From assembly GCA_012270585.1 (NCBI GenBank), contig JAAXIB010000062.1:1-48252 (forward strand): a stretch of 48,252 nt of DNA, given 5' to 3'. Positions 10,393-19,257 of the stretch are shown piece after piece. Source of the stretch: Nitrospirales bacterium. GTDB taxonomy: Bacteria > Nitrospirota > Nitrospiria > Nitrospirales > UBA8639. Position numbers and translations under genes: made by a program. How positions within the stretch are numbered: position 1 is the first letter of the stretch; each line of letters begins with the position of its first letter. The notes beneath the pieces were generated by a model. That model saw nothing but the letters and a program-made list of their open reading frames with translations. It was not told the origin of the DNA and ran no database searches.

Positions 10393-11513
10393 GAGATCTC
10401 ATCCTCCCGCACGCCAAGCGGCTCGCCATTAAAATCGGTAGCAGTATCCTGGCCGCCCGGTCGGCGGGATTGCGACTCGACCACGTTCAACGCCTCTCCG
10501 GTGAAATCACCCGGCTTAAGCAGGAAGACCGGGAAATCGTCCTGGTGTCGTCAGGAGCCATCGTGGCGGGCATCGGGAAACTCGGCCTCAAGTCCTATCC
10601 GCAAACTCTCCCCTTGAAACAGGCCGCGGCGTCAGCCGGACAAAGCCGTCTCATTCACGCCTATGAAACCTGTTTCCGGGAAGCCGGACAGAAGATCGCC
10701 CAGGTGTTGCTCACTCATGAAGACCTGGCCGATCGAAAGCGTTTTCTCAATGCACGACACACGCTCACGACGTTGCTCCAGTTGGGGGTGATTCCCATCA
10801 TCAATGAAAACGACGCCGTTTCGGTGGACGAAATCCGTTTCGGCGACAACGACACCCTCGCGGCACAGGTCGCGCACCTGGTCGATGCGGATTTGTTCAT
10901 TATTCTTTCGGACGTCGACGGGCTGTTCACCCGGGACCCGCGGCGTGATCCGGAGGCCACGTTGATTTCACACGTGACGGAGATCACCCCCGATATCGAA
11001 CAAGGAGCGGGCACCTCGCAGAGCCTGGAAAGCCGCGGGGGCATGGTGACGAAAATCCAAGCGGCAAAACTGGCTCGACAATTCGGGGTCCCGACGTTGT
11101 TGCTCAACGGTGAAACCCCGGGCTTGCTGCCGGGCGTTTTCGCCGGATCCGAAGGGGGCACCCTGTTCTTTTCCCAAGGCCGGAAACTGCCCAGTCGCAA
11201 GCATTGGATCGCCTATACGCTCCGACCAAAGGGACAACTCGTGCTGGATCCCGGAGCCGTCACCGCGCTCACCAGTCGAGGGAAAAGCCTGCTGCCTTCC
11301 GGGATCGTCGAAGTGAAAGGGACGTTTGCGGCCGGCGATCCCGTGTCCTGCGTGGATACGGACGGCAAAGAGTTTGCCAAAGGATTGGTGAATTTTTCAT
11401 CGGACGTCGTTTCCGGGATCAAGGGACGTCGAACCAAAGAGATCGCCCATGAGGCGGGCACTCGCGAATATGAAGAAGTCATCCACCGGGACAATCTTGC
11501 CCTGTTGGTCTGA
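10389..11513 (+). CDS. proB: Glutamate 5-kinase
   Basis: Phosphorylates glutamate in the first step of proline synthesis. The N-terminal amino-acid kinase domain starts RLAIKIGSSILAA and includes VLVSSGAIVAGIGKLG, IPIINENDAVSVDEIRFGDND and LFIILSDVDGLFT. Residues from about 280 to 370 form the C-terminal PUA domain (KGQLVLDPGAVTALTSRGKS). The length of 374 residues matches the two-domain form. Its start overlaps the obgE stop by 4 nt; proA is not in this window. Confidence 0.94.
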   Translation: MRDLILPHAKRLAIKIGSSILAARSAGLRLDHVQRLSGEITRLKQEDREIVLVSSGAIVAGIGKLGLKSYPQTLPLKQAAASAGQSRLIHAYETCFREAGQKIAQVLLTHEDLADRKRFLNARHTLTTLLQLGVIPIINENDAVSVDEIRFGDNDTLAAQVAHLVDADLFIILSDVDGLFTRDPRRDPEATLISHVTEITPDIEQGAGTSQSLESRGGMVTKIQAAKLARQFGVPTLLLNGETPGLLPGVFAGSEGGTLFFSQGRKLPSRKHWIAYTLRPKGQLVLDPGAVTALTSRGKSLLPSGIVEVKGTFAAGDPVSCVDTDGKEFAKGLVNFSSDVVSGIKGRRTKEIAHEAGTREYEEVIHRDNLALLV

Positions 11514-11545
11514 CCACTTCAACCTTGATCTTTCTTCGTGACGCG

Positions 11546-12226
11546 GTGAGCGATTCCCCTTTCACTCGGATCGGGTTACTGGGCGGCACGTTCAACCCCG
11601 TCCACAACTGCCATCTGTCGATTGCCGGGCAAGCGCAGGAAGCATTGGCATTCGACCGGGTGATCTTCATTCCTTCGGGCGCTCCACCCCACAAGTCGCG
11701 TGAATCCCTGGCCCCGGCGCACCATCGATTGCGCATGGTGCAACACGCCGTCGCGGGCCTGCCGGGCTTTACGGTTTCCGACGCGGAGGCCAACGCGCCG
11801 GATATATCCTATACCATCGACACGGTCCGGACGCTTCGGGAAACCGTGAAGGGCGAACTCTGGTTTATCATCGGGCTGGATGCGTTTCTCGATATTGCAG
11901 GGTGGAAATCGGCCGAAACCCTATTGACCTTGACGAACTTTCTCGTGCTGTCGCGGTCACACGTTCCCTTTTCGCGGGTGGCCTCGCTGGCGCTGTTCCC
12001 GTCACTGCTTCCCACGCATCTGCAACGTTTGGACGCCGGTCAACAACGCCGCCTGGATCTCCCCATCGGCCCGCGGGCCACGATCACGTTTCTGCGAATC
12101 GACCCGTGCGAAGTATCCTCGTCTGCGGTTCGAGAACGCATCCGAAAGGGCGCGGACGTCACGGACTGGTTGCCACCCCCGGTCCATTCTTATATAATCC
12201 GACATAACTTGTACGTCCCGCGTTAA
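11546..12226 (+). CDS. nadD: Nicotinate-nucleotide adenylyltransferase
   Basis: Adenylates nicotinate mononucleotide in NAD synthesis. The nucleotidyltransferase motif GGTFNPVHNCHL lies near the N-terminus and VSSSAVRERIRKG near the C-terminus. The start is uncertain: GTG 11546 places homology (RIGLLGGTF) seven residues in, as is usual; a TTG at 11525 would add seven residues. Neither has a clear ribosome-binding site. It lies between proB and rsfS, a common order. Confidence 0.9.
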   Translation: MSDSPFTRIGLLGGTFNPVHNCHLSIAGQAQEALAFDRVIFIPSGAPPHKSRESLAPAHHRLRMVQHAVAGLPGFTVSDAEANAPDISYTIDTVRTLRETVKGELWFIIGLDAFLDIAGWKSAETLLTLTNFLVLSRSHVPFSRVASLALFPSLLPTHLQRLDAGQQRRLDLPIGPRATITFLRIDPCEVSSSAVRERIRKGADVTDWLPPPVHSYIIRHNLYVPR

Positions 12227-12237
12227 GGAGCCGCCCT

Positions 12238-12657
12238 ATTTCAGACGTCAAACGCAAAGCGTTGCTCATCGGAGGAATCGCTCTCGACAAAAAAGCCTCC
12301 GACGTCATGGTCCTGCAAATAGGCCACCTCACCTCGATTGCCGATTATTTTGTCATTTGCTCCGGAAATTCAGGACGCCAGGTCAAAGCCATCGCCGAAG
12401 CCATCCGGCAGGAAATGGCGCGCCGGTTCTGTGAGCACGGCTCGATCGAGGGTGAAACCGCGGCGAACTGGATCCTTCTCGATTATCGAGACATCATCGT
12501 TCACGTTTTCCGGGAAGAGAGTCGCGCGTATTACGGCATCGAGAACATGTGGAGAGACGCCCCGCAAATCCCCCCGACGGAATATGACTCGCAAGCCCTC
12601 GGGCACCTTTTGTCACAACCTGCCGAATCCACGACCATGGTCCATCAAGCAAGCTGA
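12238..12657 (+). CDS. rsfS: Ribosomal silencing factor RsfS
   Basis: Binds L14 and blocks 30S-50S joining under starvation. IALDKKASDVMVLQIGHLTSIADYFVICSG and WILLDYRDIIVHVF are family hallmarks. No ATG is available. A TTG at 12262 is the conventional choice, but it has no ribosome-binding site and truncates the first helix. An AAGGAG at 12225-12230 sits 7 bases before an in-frame ATT (12238), giving the extra residues SDVKRKAL. I therefore propose ATT as the start; the TTG remains the alternative. The AAGGAG overlaps the last codon of nadD. Confidence 0.85.
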   Translation: MSDVKRKALLIGGIALDKKASDVMVLQIGHLTSIADYFVICSGNSGRQVKAIAEAIRQEMARRFCEHGSIEGETAANWILLDYRDIIVHVFREESRAYYGIENMWRDAPQIPPTEYDSQALGHLLSQPAESTTMVHQAS

Positions 12658-12705
12658 CACCCTATTTTTTCCAACCATCCCGTACGGCACAAAGGGAGTA
12701 AGCGC

Positions 12706-13716
12706 ATGACTCGATTCGACGTTCTCGCGGAACAGGTACTGCAAGGCCATTCGGTCACCCGTGAAGAAAGTTTGGAACTACTCCAAACCGACGACACTCG
12801 ACTCTTACCCCTTGTCAACGCCGCGTATACGATTCGCCACGCCTATTTTGGTCGAAAAATCACCATCCAAATGTTGTTCAACGCCAAGAGCGGCGCCTGT
12901 CAGGAAGATTGTCACTATTGTTCGCAGTCCAGCATCTCCACTGCTTCCATCGACCGCTATGCGTTAGTGTCACCTGAAGAAATGCTCAAGGCCGCCCGCC
13001 GGGCCCGTGAGGCCAAAGCGGAACGGTATTGCGTGGTGATCAGCGGAAGAAGTCCTCTCGAAAAAGAACTGGACGTCATCGCCTCGGCGGTGCAGCGGAT
13101 CAAACAGGAACTTCCGATGCAGGTCTGCTGTTCCCTGGGCCTTCTCACCGAACCCCAGGCCAGACGACTCAAGGCCGCCGGGGTGGATCGCATCAACCAC
13201 AATCTGAACACGAGTGAAGCCTATCACTCCTCCATCTGCACGACCCATACGTATCAGGATCGGATGACCACCCTGCAAAACGCGCGAGCCGCGGGATTGG
13301 AGTTGTGTTCGGGCGGAATCGTCGGCATGGGAGAATCCGACGAGGATCTTGTGGACCTGGCCTTTGCCCTGCGGGACGTCAACCCCGACTCGATCCCGTT
13401 AAACATGCTGCATCCGATTCCGGGAACCCCCTTAGCCGATGCCAGGAACCTGACCCCGCAACGATGCCTGAAAATCCTCTGCCTGTTTCGTTTTGTGCAT
13501 CCTCAAAGAGAATTGCGCGCCGCTGGCGGGCGAGAGTTCAATCTCCGGTCCCTGCAACCCATGGCCCTGTACGTGGCGGACTCGCTGTTCGTCAACGGCT
13601 ATCTCACGACACCGGGCGACCCTGCCCGCGAAGTTGAACGGATGCTCGCAGACATGGGTTTTGAAGTGGCGGGGAAAAAGTCTGCCGTGGCTGACTCCCC
13701 TGTCCCGGCCGGTTGA
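12706..13716 (+). CDS. bioB: Biotin synthase
   Basis: Radical-SAM enzyme that inserts sulfur into dethiobiotin. The [4Fe-4S] motif CxxxCxxC is intact in SGACQEDCHYCSQSS. Further family positions are CSLGLLTEPQARRLKAAGVD, HNLNTSEAYHSSICTTHTY, GGIVGMGES and NMLHPIPGTPL. The length of 336 residues is standard. A GGGAG ribosome-binding site precedes ATG 12706. No other bio gene is in the window. It ends the co-directional block that begins at rplU. Confidence 0.95.
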   Translation: MTRFDVLAEQVLQGHSVTREESLELLQTDDTRLLPLVNAAYTIRHAYFGRKITIQMLFNAKSGACQEDCHYCSQSSISTASIDRYALVSPEEMLKAARRAREAKAERYCVVISGRSPLEKELDVIASAVQRIKQELPMQVCCSLGLLTEPQARRLKAAGVDRINHNLNTSEAYHSSICTTHTYQDRMTTLQNARAAGLELCSGGIVGMGESDEDLVDLAFALRDVNPDSIPLNMLHPIPGTPLADARNLTPQRCLKILCLFRFVHPQRELRAAGGREFNLRSLQPMALYVADSLFVNGYLTTPGDPAREVERMLADMGFEVAGKKSAVADSPVPAG

Positions 13717-13743
13717 GGGGACAAAGCAGGCTCCATAAAACTC

Positions 13744-13764
13744 GGCTATTCTCTTTGAATAGCC
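13744..13764. terminator. Hairpin after bioB
   Basis: GGCTATTC (13744-13751) and GAATAGCC (13757-13764) form a perfect 8-bp stem with a 5-nt loop 27 bases after the bioB stop. No T-run follows, so it is at best a weak or factor-assisted terminator. Confidence 0.4.
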
Positions 13765-13899
13765 CCTCAACCCCCACCCTTGTCTCATTGACCCACGGAA
13801 ACGTTCTTAAGGACCCGTGGAACATCCGACACTTTCTTGGCAATGGCATATTTCCATTTTAGTCATTGTCACTCTTCAGGAGGTGCCTTATCCAAACAG

Positions 13900-14155
13900 A
13901 TGAAATTTACACAATATTTTCTTTATACGAGACAGAGAAAAGACAGAAAACAAATCAAGCTTGAGTGGATTGAACAAGCCGTTAACGATCCAGTGAAGAC
14001 ACATATTCAAAGTGATGGTCGCATAAAAAAGTGGGCTTATATCAATGAAACCGAAAAATGAGTCATTTTGCTCGAAGACGGCTTGACAATTCACAACGCT
14101 ATTTTCGACAGAGGGTTCAAGGAGTCGGAAGATGAAAATCAAATATTTTGAAGAT
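13900..14155 (+). pseudogene. DUF4258-like gene interrupted by an in-frame TGA
   Basis: From ATG 13900 the frame reads MKFTQYFLYTRQRKDRK and on to WAYINETEK, then meets TGA at 14059-14061. Reading through, the same frame continues VILLEDGLTIHNAIFDRGFK, which is the usual C-terminal strand pattern of small DUF4258 proteins. The stop therefore looks like a point mutation inside a single domain rather than a true end. An AGGAGG lies 16 bases before the ATG, too far to be ideal. The downstream gene (14132) is a DUF2283 protein, the common partner of DUF4258 genes; its start overlaps the end of this frame. The function of the pair is not established. Confidence 0.55.
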
Positions 14156-14338
14156 ACCGATACGGCATTGATAGAGTTTTCCGATCAATCAGCACATGAA
14201 ACGAGGGAAATTAACGAAAACATTTATATCGATCTGGATAGCAATGGAAACATGGTCGGTATGACCATAGAACACGCCAGGACCCAAGCAAATATTAGTG
14301 AACTGTTGTTTCAGCAAATGACGGCGGGTTCGGTCTGA
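14132..14338 (+). CDS. DUF2283 family protein
   Basis: A 68-residue protein whose sequence (MKIKYFEDTDTALIEFSD, ENIYIDLDSNGNMVGMTIEH) matches the DUF2283 pattern: a short beta-rich protein usually paired with a DUF4258 gene, as here. The role of DUF2283 is unknown; a toxin-antitoxin-like function has been proposed for such pairs only by context. A GGAG-like ribosome-binding site (AAGGAGTCGGAAG) precedes the ATG. Its base composition is more AT-rich than its neighbours, suggesting acquisition. Confidence 0.8.
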   Translation: MKIKYFEDTDTALIEFSDQSAHETREINENIYIDLDSNGNMVGMTIEHARTQANISELLFQQMTAGSV

Positions 14339-14369
14339 CAACGCGTTTCAATAGCTGACGATTCTCTCC

Positions 14370-16979
14370 TCACTCGTACCGTAATCCCTCGGCGATGACG
14401 CCGCGGGTGGCCCAGCGAGCCGGAAGATACCCGGCGAGCAGCCCCGTGATTCCTGCGACGAGAACGGCTTCCAGGATGGTCTTGAAGGGAACGGTCATGT
14501 GAATGGTCCAGCCGAAGGACTGTTTGTTGATCACGCTGATCAGCAAGGTGGCCAGCAGGATCCCGGCCAGCAACCCGAGGACCAACCCCAACGTTCCCAG
14601 GCAGAGCGATTCGCGTACCACCAACCCTTGCACTTGCCTGCGACTGCTGCCAATCGCGCGAAACGTCGCAAACTCCCGTTGGCGCTCGACTACGGTCGTC
14701 AGGAGCGTATTGATAATCCCCAGCAGTCCGACGATCACCGTGACGATTTCCAGCCCATAGGTCAACCGAAAGGTCCGATCAAAAATTTCAAGAATGTGCG
14801 CCCTGAGTTCCTTGTTGCTGATGATCGACACCGGCAGGAGCGGGCCGAGCGCCTTTTTCAAGTCGCCTCGCACGCGCTGGTCGCCGGCGTTCGGCTCGAG
14901 GTAAACCGCCAACACCGTGGCCGTGGGATCACCCCACCATTGTTCATAGAGCGACCGGTCCAGCACGATCTTTCCGCCATCCGTGGCGTAATCGTAAAAA
15001 ACTCCGACCACGGGGAAATCCTTTTTCCCGGCGCCGGTCGGCAAAGACAGCACGTCACCCGCGTTCACCCCAAGCCGATGGGCCAACACTTCAGAAATCA
15101 CCACACCCTTTTCTTGAATGGCTTGGCGGAGCCGGCGAGACGAATCGCCGTTTACGAACATGTACCGGCTCCGTTCAGCGTGAAGGGCGAGATCTCGTGC
15201 CGCGACGTAGGCCTGGGTGGAGCCCACTTGCATGCGTACCTGCCGGTAGGGATCAACGGCTGCCACCCCCGGCACCGCCCTGGCACGTTGAACCGTTTCC
15301 GGTGCAATGCGAAAGCCGTTCTCGTGGGGGTCGGCATCCAAGCCTTCGTCATGAGGCGTCACCACCAGGTCCGCCATGAGGGTCTGGTCGATCCATCGTT
15401 CCACGGTATCCCGGAAACTCTCGATCATCACCCCCACACCCACGACGATCGCAATGCCTACCATAAACGCTGACAGCGTGACGCTGTTTCGACCCGAAGA
15501 CCGGGCAATCTGATCCACAGCCAGACGGATCATGGACCCTGTTTTGAAACCCGGCCCGGATCTGCGACTGAAAATACCGAAGGCGGGCATTTTTGATGCC
15601 GCCAGGCTCAGCAGATGAATGCCCAGCGGAGAGAGCAGGGTGCATCCCAGCAGGACGCAAAACGCCGCGGCATATCCGAAAACGGGAAGGCCGTTGACCG
15701 GACCGGCTAAAGACAGAAGTCCGGCCAAACCCAAGACCCCCACGGCCAGAAAGGTCAATCGGCCATGATGATGGTGAGCGGTTTCATATTGCCCGGGTGC
15801 GATGGCTAGCGCCGGGGCGGTCCGGCTCGCCTCCAGGCACGGGCCCAACGCCCCGATCACGGACAGGGCCATGCCCAACAGGCATCCTCCCAACAGCACG
15901 GGCAGGGTCAATGGCAGTTCTCCCATGGCCGCTATTCCGTAGAGTTCGGAGACCGTTTCCCGTTCGAGCCCCACAAGCCAATGCGCCAACCCACTGCCGA
16001 ACACGGACCCCAGACCTCCGCCAACGGTACCGGCAATGATCGCTTCACCCAGAAACAACAGGGCAATGTGTCCCCGAACCATGCCGATCGCTCGCAGGAT
16101 GCCGATCTCCCGTCGATATTGAACCACGGAAAATCCTACGGCGTTATAGACCAGAAACGTTCCGACGAAGAGCCCGACCATACTGAGCGTGGTGAGGTTC
16201 AACTGAAAGGAGGTGAGCATCCGTTGCACCTGCGCATCACGCTGGGACGGACGATTGACCAGGACGGACGGGCCCAGACGCGCCTGCAATTCCTGAATCA
16301 CGCGATCCACGGATGTGCCGGGAGACGTCACCAGGTCCACCCCATCGAGTTGGCCGAGCCGTCTCAATTGCACCTGGGCGGCGGCAATATCCATGATGAC
16401 CATGGAATCCCATCGTTTGTCATCCTCGGAAAACGTCAACACCCGACTCACGGTTGCCTCGAATTGATGCGGCCCGACGTGGACCGTCACGGGATCACCT
16501 GAGGCCACGCCCAAGCCGGTTGCCAACTCGCGGTCCACAAAAATCGCGTCCGGGCTGAGCAGGGGATCCAGCGAGAATTCCTCCTGACCGGAGGATGGCC
16601 ATACGCCCGTCTCCTCACCGAGTACTTCCAACAGGTCCAGTCCCCACACCATACTGGCTCGGGTGCCTCCGTCACCCGTTTCGAGTGTGACGGATTGTGA
16701 AATATACGGGTGAACCCCCAGGACGTCAGGATGCAGGCGAATCCGTTCGGTGAGTGTTTCATCGATTCGACGTTCCGCCCCTGAGATATGAATCGTGGCC
16801 TCTCCAACGACCTGGACGACCGATCGCCGAAACGATTCAAAGACGGTTTGATTCGCCAGGTAGATGGCAAGGGCGGCCGCCACTCCGACACTGACCCCGG
16901 CCACGGTGAGCACGGTTCTGAACGGCCGGCTCGTCAAGTGTTTGAAGGCCAGCGTTCCAAGTAAGAATAGACGGTCCAA
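14370..16979 (-). CDS. FtsX/MacB-type ABC transporter permease (large, two FtsX domains)
   Basis: An 869-residue membrane protein with two permease halves. The N-terminus (LAFKHLTSRPFRTVLTVAGVSVGVAAAL) is the typical first helix before a large extracytoplasmic MacB-like domain. Three helices near residues 270-380 follow (SMVGLFVGTFLVYNAVGFSV). A second copy begins near residue 500 (SSGRNSVTLSAFMVGIAIVVG) and ends with three more helices (IVGLLGIINTLLTTVVERQR). Proteins of this type work with a LolD-like ATPase; one is encoded at 19258-19971, on the same strand but separated by other genes. Export or lipoprotein handling are possible roles; the substrate is unknown. It is divergent from the LuxR-type gene. 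Confidence 0.85.
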   Translation of the reverse strand: MDRLFLLGTLAFKHLTSRPFRTVLTVAGVSVGVAAALAIYLANQTVFESFRRSVVQVVGEATIHISGAERRIDETLTERIRLHPDVLGVHPYISQSVTLETGDGGTRASMVWGLDLLEVLGEETGVWPSSGQEEFSLDPLLSPDAIFVDRELATGLGVASGDPVTVHVGPHQFEATVSRVLTFSEDDKRWDSMVIMDIAAAQVQLRRLGQLDGVDLVTSPGTSVDRVIQELQARLGPSVLVNRPSQRDAQVQRMLTSFQLNLTTLSMVGLFVGTFLVYNAVGFSVVQYRREIGILRAIGMVRGHIALLFLGEAIIAGTVGGGLGSVFGSGLAHWLVGLERETVSELYGIAAMGELPLTLPVLLGGCLLGMALSVIGALGPCLEASRTAPALAIAPGQYETAHHHHGRLTFLAVGVLGLAGLLSLAGPVNGLPVFGYAAAFCVLLGCTLLSPLGIHLLSLAASKMPAFGIFSRRSGPGFKTGSMIRLAVDQIARSSGRNSVTLSAFMVGIAIVVGVGVMIESFRDTVERWIDQTLMADLVVTPHDEGLDADPHENGFRIAPETVQRARAVPGVAAVDPYRQVRMQVGSTQAYVAARDLALHAERSRYMFVNGDSSRRLRQAIQEKGVVISEVLAHRLGVNAGDVLSLPTGAGKKDFPVVGVFYDYATDGGKIVLDRSLYEQWWGDPTATVLAVYLEPNAGDQRVRGDLKKALGPLLPVSIISNKELRAHILEIFDRTFRLTYGLEIVTVIVGLLGIINTLLTTVVERQREFATFRAIGSSRRQVQGLVVRESLCLGTLGLVLGLLAGILLATLLISVINKQSFGWTIHMTVPFKTILEAVLVAGITGLLAGYLPARWATRGVIAEGLRYE

Positions 16980-17066
16980 AAGCTATTGTCCCTGAAAACC
17001 AGTTATGGTAGTTTACAACCACTTCAATTGACGAATGCAGTGCTGAAAAACGCGCCGGGGTTACTT

Positions 17067-17357
17067 ATGGCCAAAGTCAAATCGGCTTCTCGAGAGAGCA
17101 AAGGCAATTCGAAAGAAAAATCCGGAGAAGTTCTCTCGCTGACCGTCCGTCAAAAGGAAATTCTTCGCCTCGTGGCCCAAGGTCACACGAATCGAGAAAT
17201 CGGCGAACAACTGAATATCAGCGTCCGTACGGTGGAAGTCCACCGGTTTAATCTCATGCGACGACTCCGCGTGAGAAACGTGGCCCACCTTCTCCGGCAA
17301 GCGATACTCTTACGGCTCATCCCGAAAAATACCATCTCCACCAGTAAAGCCCACTGA
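17067..17357 (+). CDS. LuxR-type HTH transcriptional regulator
   Basis: From ATG 17067 (MAKVKSASRESKGNSK) the protein has 96 residues. The C-terminal LuxR/GerE helix-turn-helix is complete: LTVRQKEILRLVAQGHTNREIGEQLNISVRTVEVHRFNLMRRLRV. There is no receiver or ligand-binding domain, only a short basic N-terminus, so it is a stand-alone DNA-binding protein. An upstream in-frame ATG at 16986 would add 27 residues without a recognisable domain. It diverges from the ABC permease, a possible target, and its last 48 bases overlap the 3' end of the DmeF-like gene on the other strand. Confidence 0.8.
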   Translation: MAKVKSASRESKGNSKEKSGEVLSLTVRQKEILRLVAQGHTNREIGEQLNISVRTVEVHRFNLMRRLRVRNVAHLLRQAILLRLIPKNTISTSKAH

Positions 17358-18305
17358 ACCGGCTTTTCCTCCATCCGACGTGCTTGTCGGGCACATATGA
17401 ACCTCGACGGCTATATGGACAAGCCCCAGGTTCTTGGGAATGCGCTCCTTGTATTGCACGGGCGTTGCGGGCTCGCGAGCCACAACGACGATGACCACGG
17501 AATAGATATTCGGACCGATAGACCACAGATGGAGGTCGGTGACTTGACTGTCCTCATCCTGTTCAATGCTGTTCCTGATCCTGTCCCGTATGCTTTCCGG
17601 CCCTTGCTTGTCGAGCAAAATTCCGCTGGTGCTTCGCAGTAAGCCAAGTGACCAACTGGAAACAAGGATGGCACCAATAATTCCAACCACCGGATCCATC
17701 CACGTCGAACCCAGGTATTTCGCGCAGAGCAAGGCCACGATGGCCAGGAAGGACGTGAGCGCATCCGCCAGCACGTGCAAATAGGCGGCTTTCAGGTTGT
17801 GGTCATGGTGGTACGTGTGATGGTAACTGTCCAGGTCACGGTGATGGTCGTCCACCCGCAGGATAAGGACGCTGGCTCCGTTGACCACCAACCCGAGAAC
17901 GGCCACGAGAATGGCCTGATCGACGATGATAGCCACCGGGTGCAGAAGCCGGTCGACACTCTCCCAGGCCATCAGGAGGGCGAACAAGGCCAACAGGACC
18001 GCCCCGGTGAACCCTCCCAGGGCGTTGACCTTGCCGGCGCCGAAGCTGAAATCCTCGTCGTGTGCGTGGCGGCGCGCATAGACGTACGCGAAGGCATTGA
18101 GGCTGAGGGCCCCGGCGTGCGACGCCATGTGCAGGCCATCGGCTAACAACGCCATGGAGCCCGTCAGGACTCCCGCGATGATCTCCACGACCATCATGGT
18201 GCCGGTGACGGCAATGACGATCAGCGTCCGTCGCTCACCCGGACGTTTCAGCTCTTGTCCGAACGTATGGCTGTGTTGCCAGGCATGAAGGTCGTCGGCA
18301 TGCAT
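17310..18305 (-). CDS. dmeF: Cation diffusion facilitator, DmeF-like Co/Ni efflux transporter
   Basis: Six-helix CDF-family antiporter exporting divalent metal. The N-terminus is His-rich and starts as in DmeF (MHADDLHAWQHSHTFGQELK). Helix 2 carries the metal-site motif ALLADGLHMASHAGAL (D, H and H in place of the HxxxD seen in zinc CDFs) and helix 5 HVLADALTSFLAIVA. The inter-helix loop is His-rich (DDHHRDLDSYHHTYHHDHN). The metal is inferred from the subfamily (cobalt or nickel) and not proven. It starts 24 bases after the dihydroorotate dehydrogenase stop, so it is probably co-transcribed with it. Confidence 0.85.
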   Translation of the reverse strand: MHADDLHAWQHSHTFGQELKRPGERRTLIVIAVTGTMMVVEIIAGVLTGSMALLADGLHMASHAGALSLNAFAYVYARRHAHDEDFSFGAGKVNALGGFTGAVLLALFALLMAWESVDRLLHPVAIIVDQAILVAVLGLVVNGASVLILRVDDHHRDLDSYHHTYHHDHNLKAAYLHVLADALTSFLAIVALLCAKYLGSTWMDPVVGIIGAILVSSWSLGLLRSTSGILLDKQGPESIRDRIRNSIEQDEDSQVTDLHLWSIGPNIYSVVIVVVAREPATPVQYKERIPKNLGLVHIAVEVHMCPTSTSDGGKAGSVGFTGGDGIFRDEP

Positions 18306-18329
18306 GCTTCCGTCTTTCTCGATGCCGCC

Positions 18330-19256
18330 TCAGAGTTCCTGCAACGTGCCGCGACATTCCAGGAGAGAGGCGTAGCCTTTCCGTTGTAAGAGTTCGCTGA
18401 GTTCCTTTTCCAGCCGTTGAAACACTCCGACCCCTTCGTCAACGAGGGCCGTTCCGATTTGCACGGCGGACGCCCCGCATAAAATATGTTCGAACACGTC
18501 CGTGCCCGAGACGATCCCTCCTGTCCCGATGATGGGCATCCGGCCGTCAAACAACTTCCAGAATGCTCGCACGTTGGCCAGGGCCACGGGCTTGATCATG
18601 GTTCCTCCGAGGCCGCCGAATCCACCTTTCGGCTTGATCACCACGCGTTCCTCGTTCGGATCGACCACCAACCCGTTGCCCACGGAATTAATGACCGACA
18701 AAAAATCGACTTCAACGTCCTGTAACATCCGGGCCGTGGCCTCATGGTGCACCGGATCGAAATACGGAGGAAGCTTGACGCCCATCGGCACGGTGACGAT
18801 GTCCTTCAACTCCAGGAGTAACGAACGCGAGGACTCCACGTCATAGCCGATTTGCGGTTTTCCCGGGATATTCGGGCAGGAAAGATTGACTTCGATGAAA
18901 TCAGGCGAAACGGCCGTGATCGCTCGAGCCGCTTCGAGAAAATCCGGAGGACTGAGCCCGGCAATGCTCACCATAACGGGTTTGCCGAACCTTCGAAGAG
19001 TTGGAATGATGGTGACGTAGGCAGGATAGCCGAGATTGGGAAGCCCCATGGAATTGATGGAGCCGCCGGGAAAGCTGTAATACCGGGGCTCCGGGTTCCC
19101 TTGCCGGAAAGCCGGCGTCATGGACTTGGTGACGATCGCCCCGCTCCGGCACTTGCCCAAGGCCTCCAGTTCTTCCCGGGTCACGCACAAGGCCCCCGCG
19201 GCATTCATCAGGCAGGATGAGAAACGTACGTTGGCAATCGTGGTCGAAAGATCCAT
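18330..19256 (-). CDS. pyrD: Dihydroorotate dehydrogenase, class 1-type
   Basis: FMN enzyme oxidising dihydroorotate in pyrimidine synthesis. The frame is open further upstream, but homology starts at ATG 19256 (MDLSTTIANVRFSSCLMNAAG), giving 308 residues. EVNLSCPNIPGKPQIGYD carries the active-site region, followed by MGVKLPPYFD, INSVGNGLVVD and the FMN phosphate site IIGTGGIVSGTD. The pattern is closest to class 1A (cytosolic), although electron-acceptor type is not certain. The ATG lies one base past the stop of the ABC ATPase gene, consistent with coupling. Confidence 0.88.
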   Translation of the reverse strand: MDLSTTIANVRFSSCLMNAAGALCVTREELEALGKCRSGAIVTKSMTPAFRQGNPEPRYYSFPGGSINSMGLPNLGYPAYVTIIPTLRRFGKPVMVSIAGLSPPDFLEAARAITAVSPDFIEVNLSCPNIPGKPQIGYDVESSRSLLLELKDIVTVPMGVKLPPYFDPVHHEATARMLQDVEVDFLSVINSVGNGLVVDPNEERVVIKPKGGFGGLGGTMIKPVALANVRAFWKLFDGRMPIIGTGGIVSGTDVFEHILCGASAVQIGTALVDEGVGVFQRLEKELSELLQRKGYASLLECRGTLQEL

Positions 19257-19257
19257 C

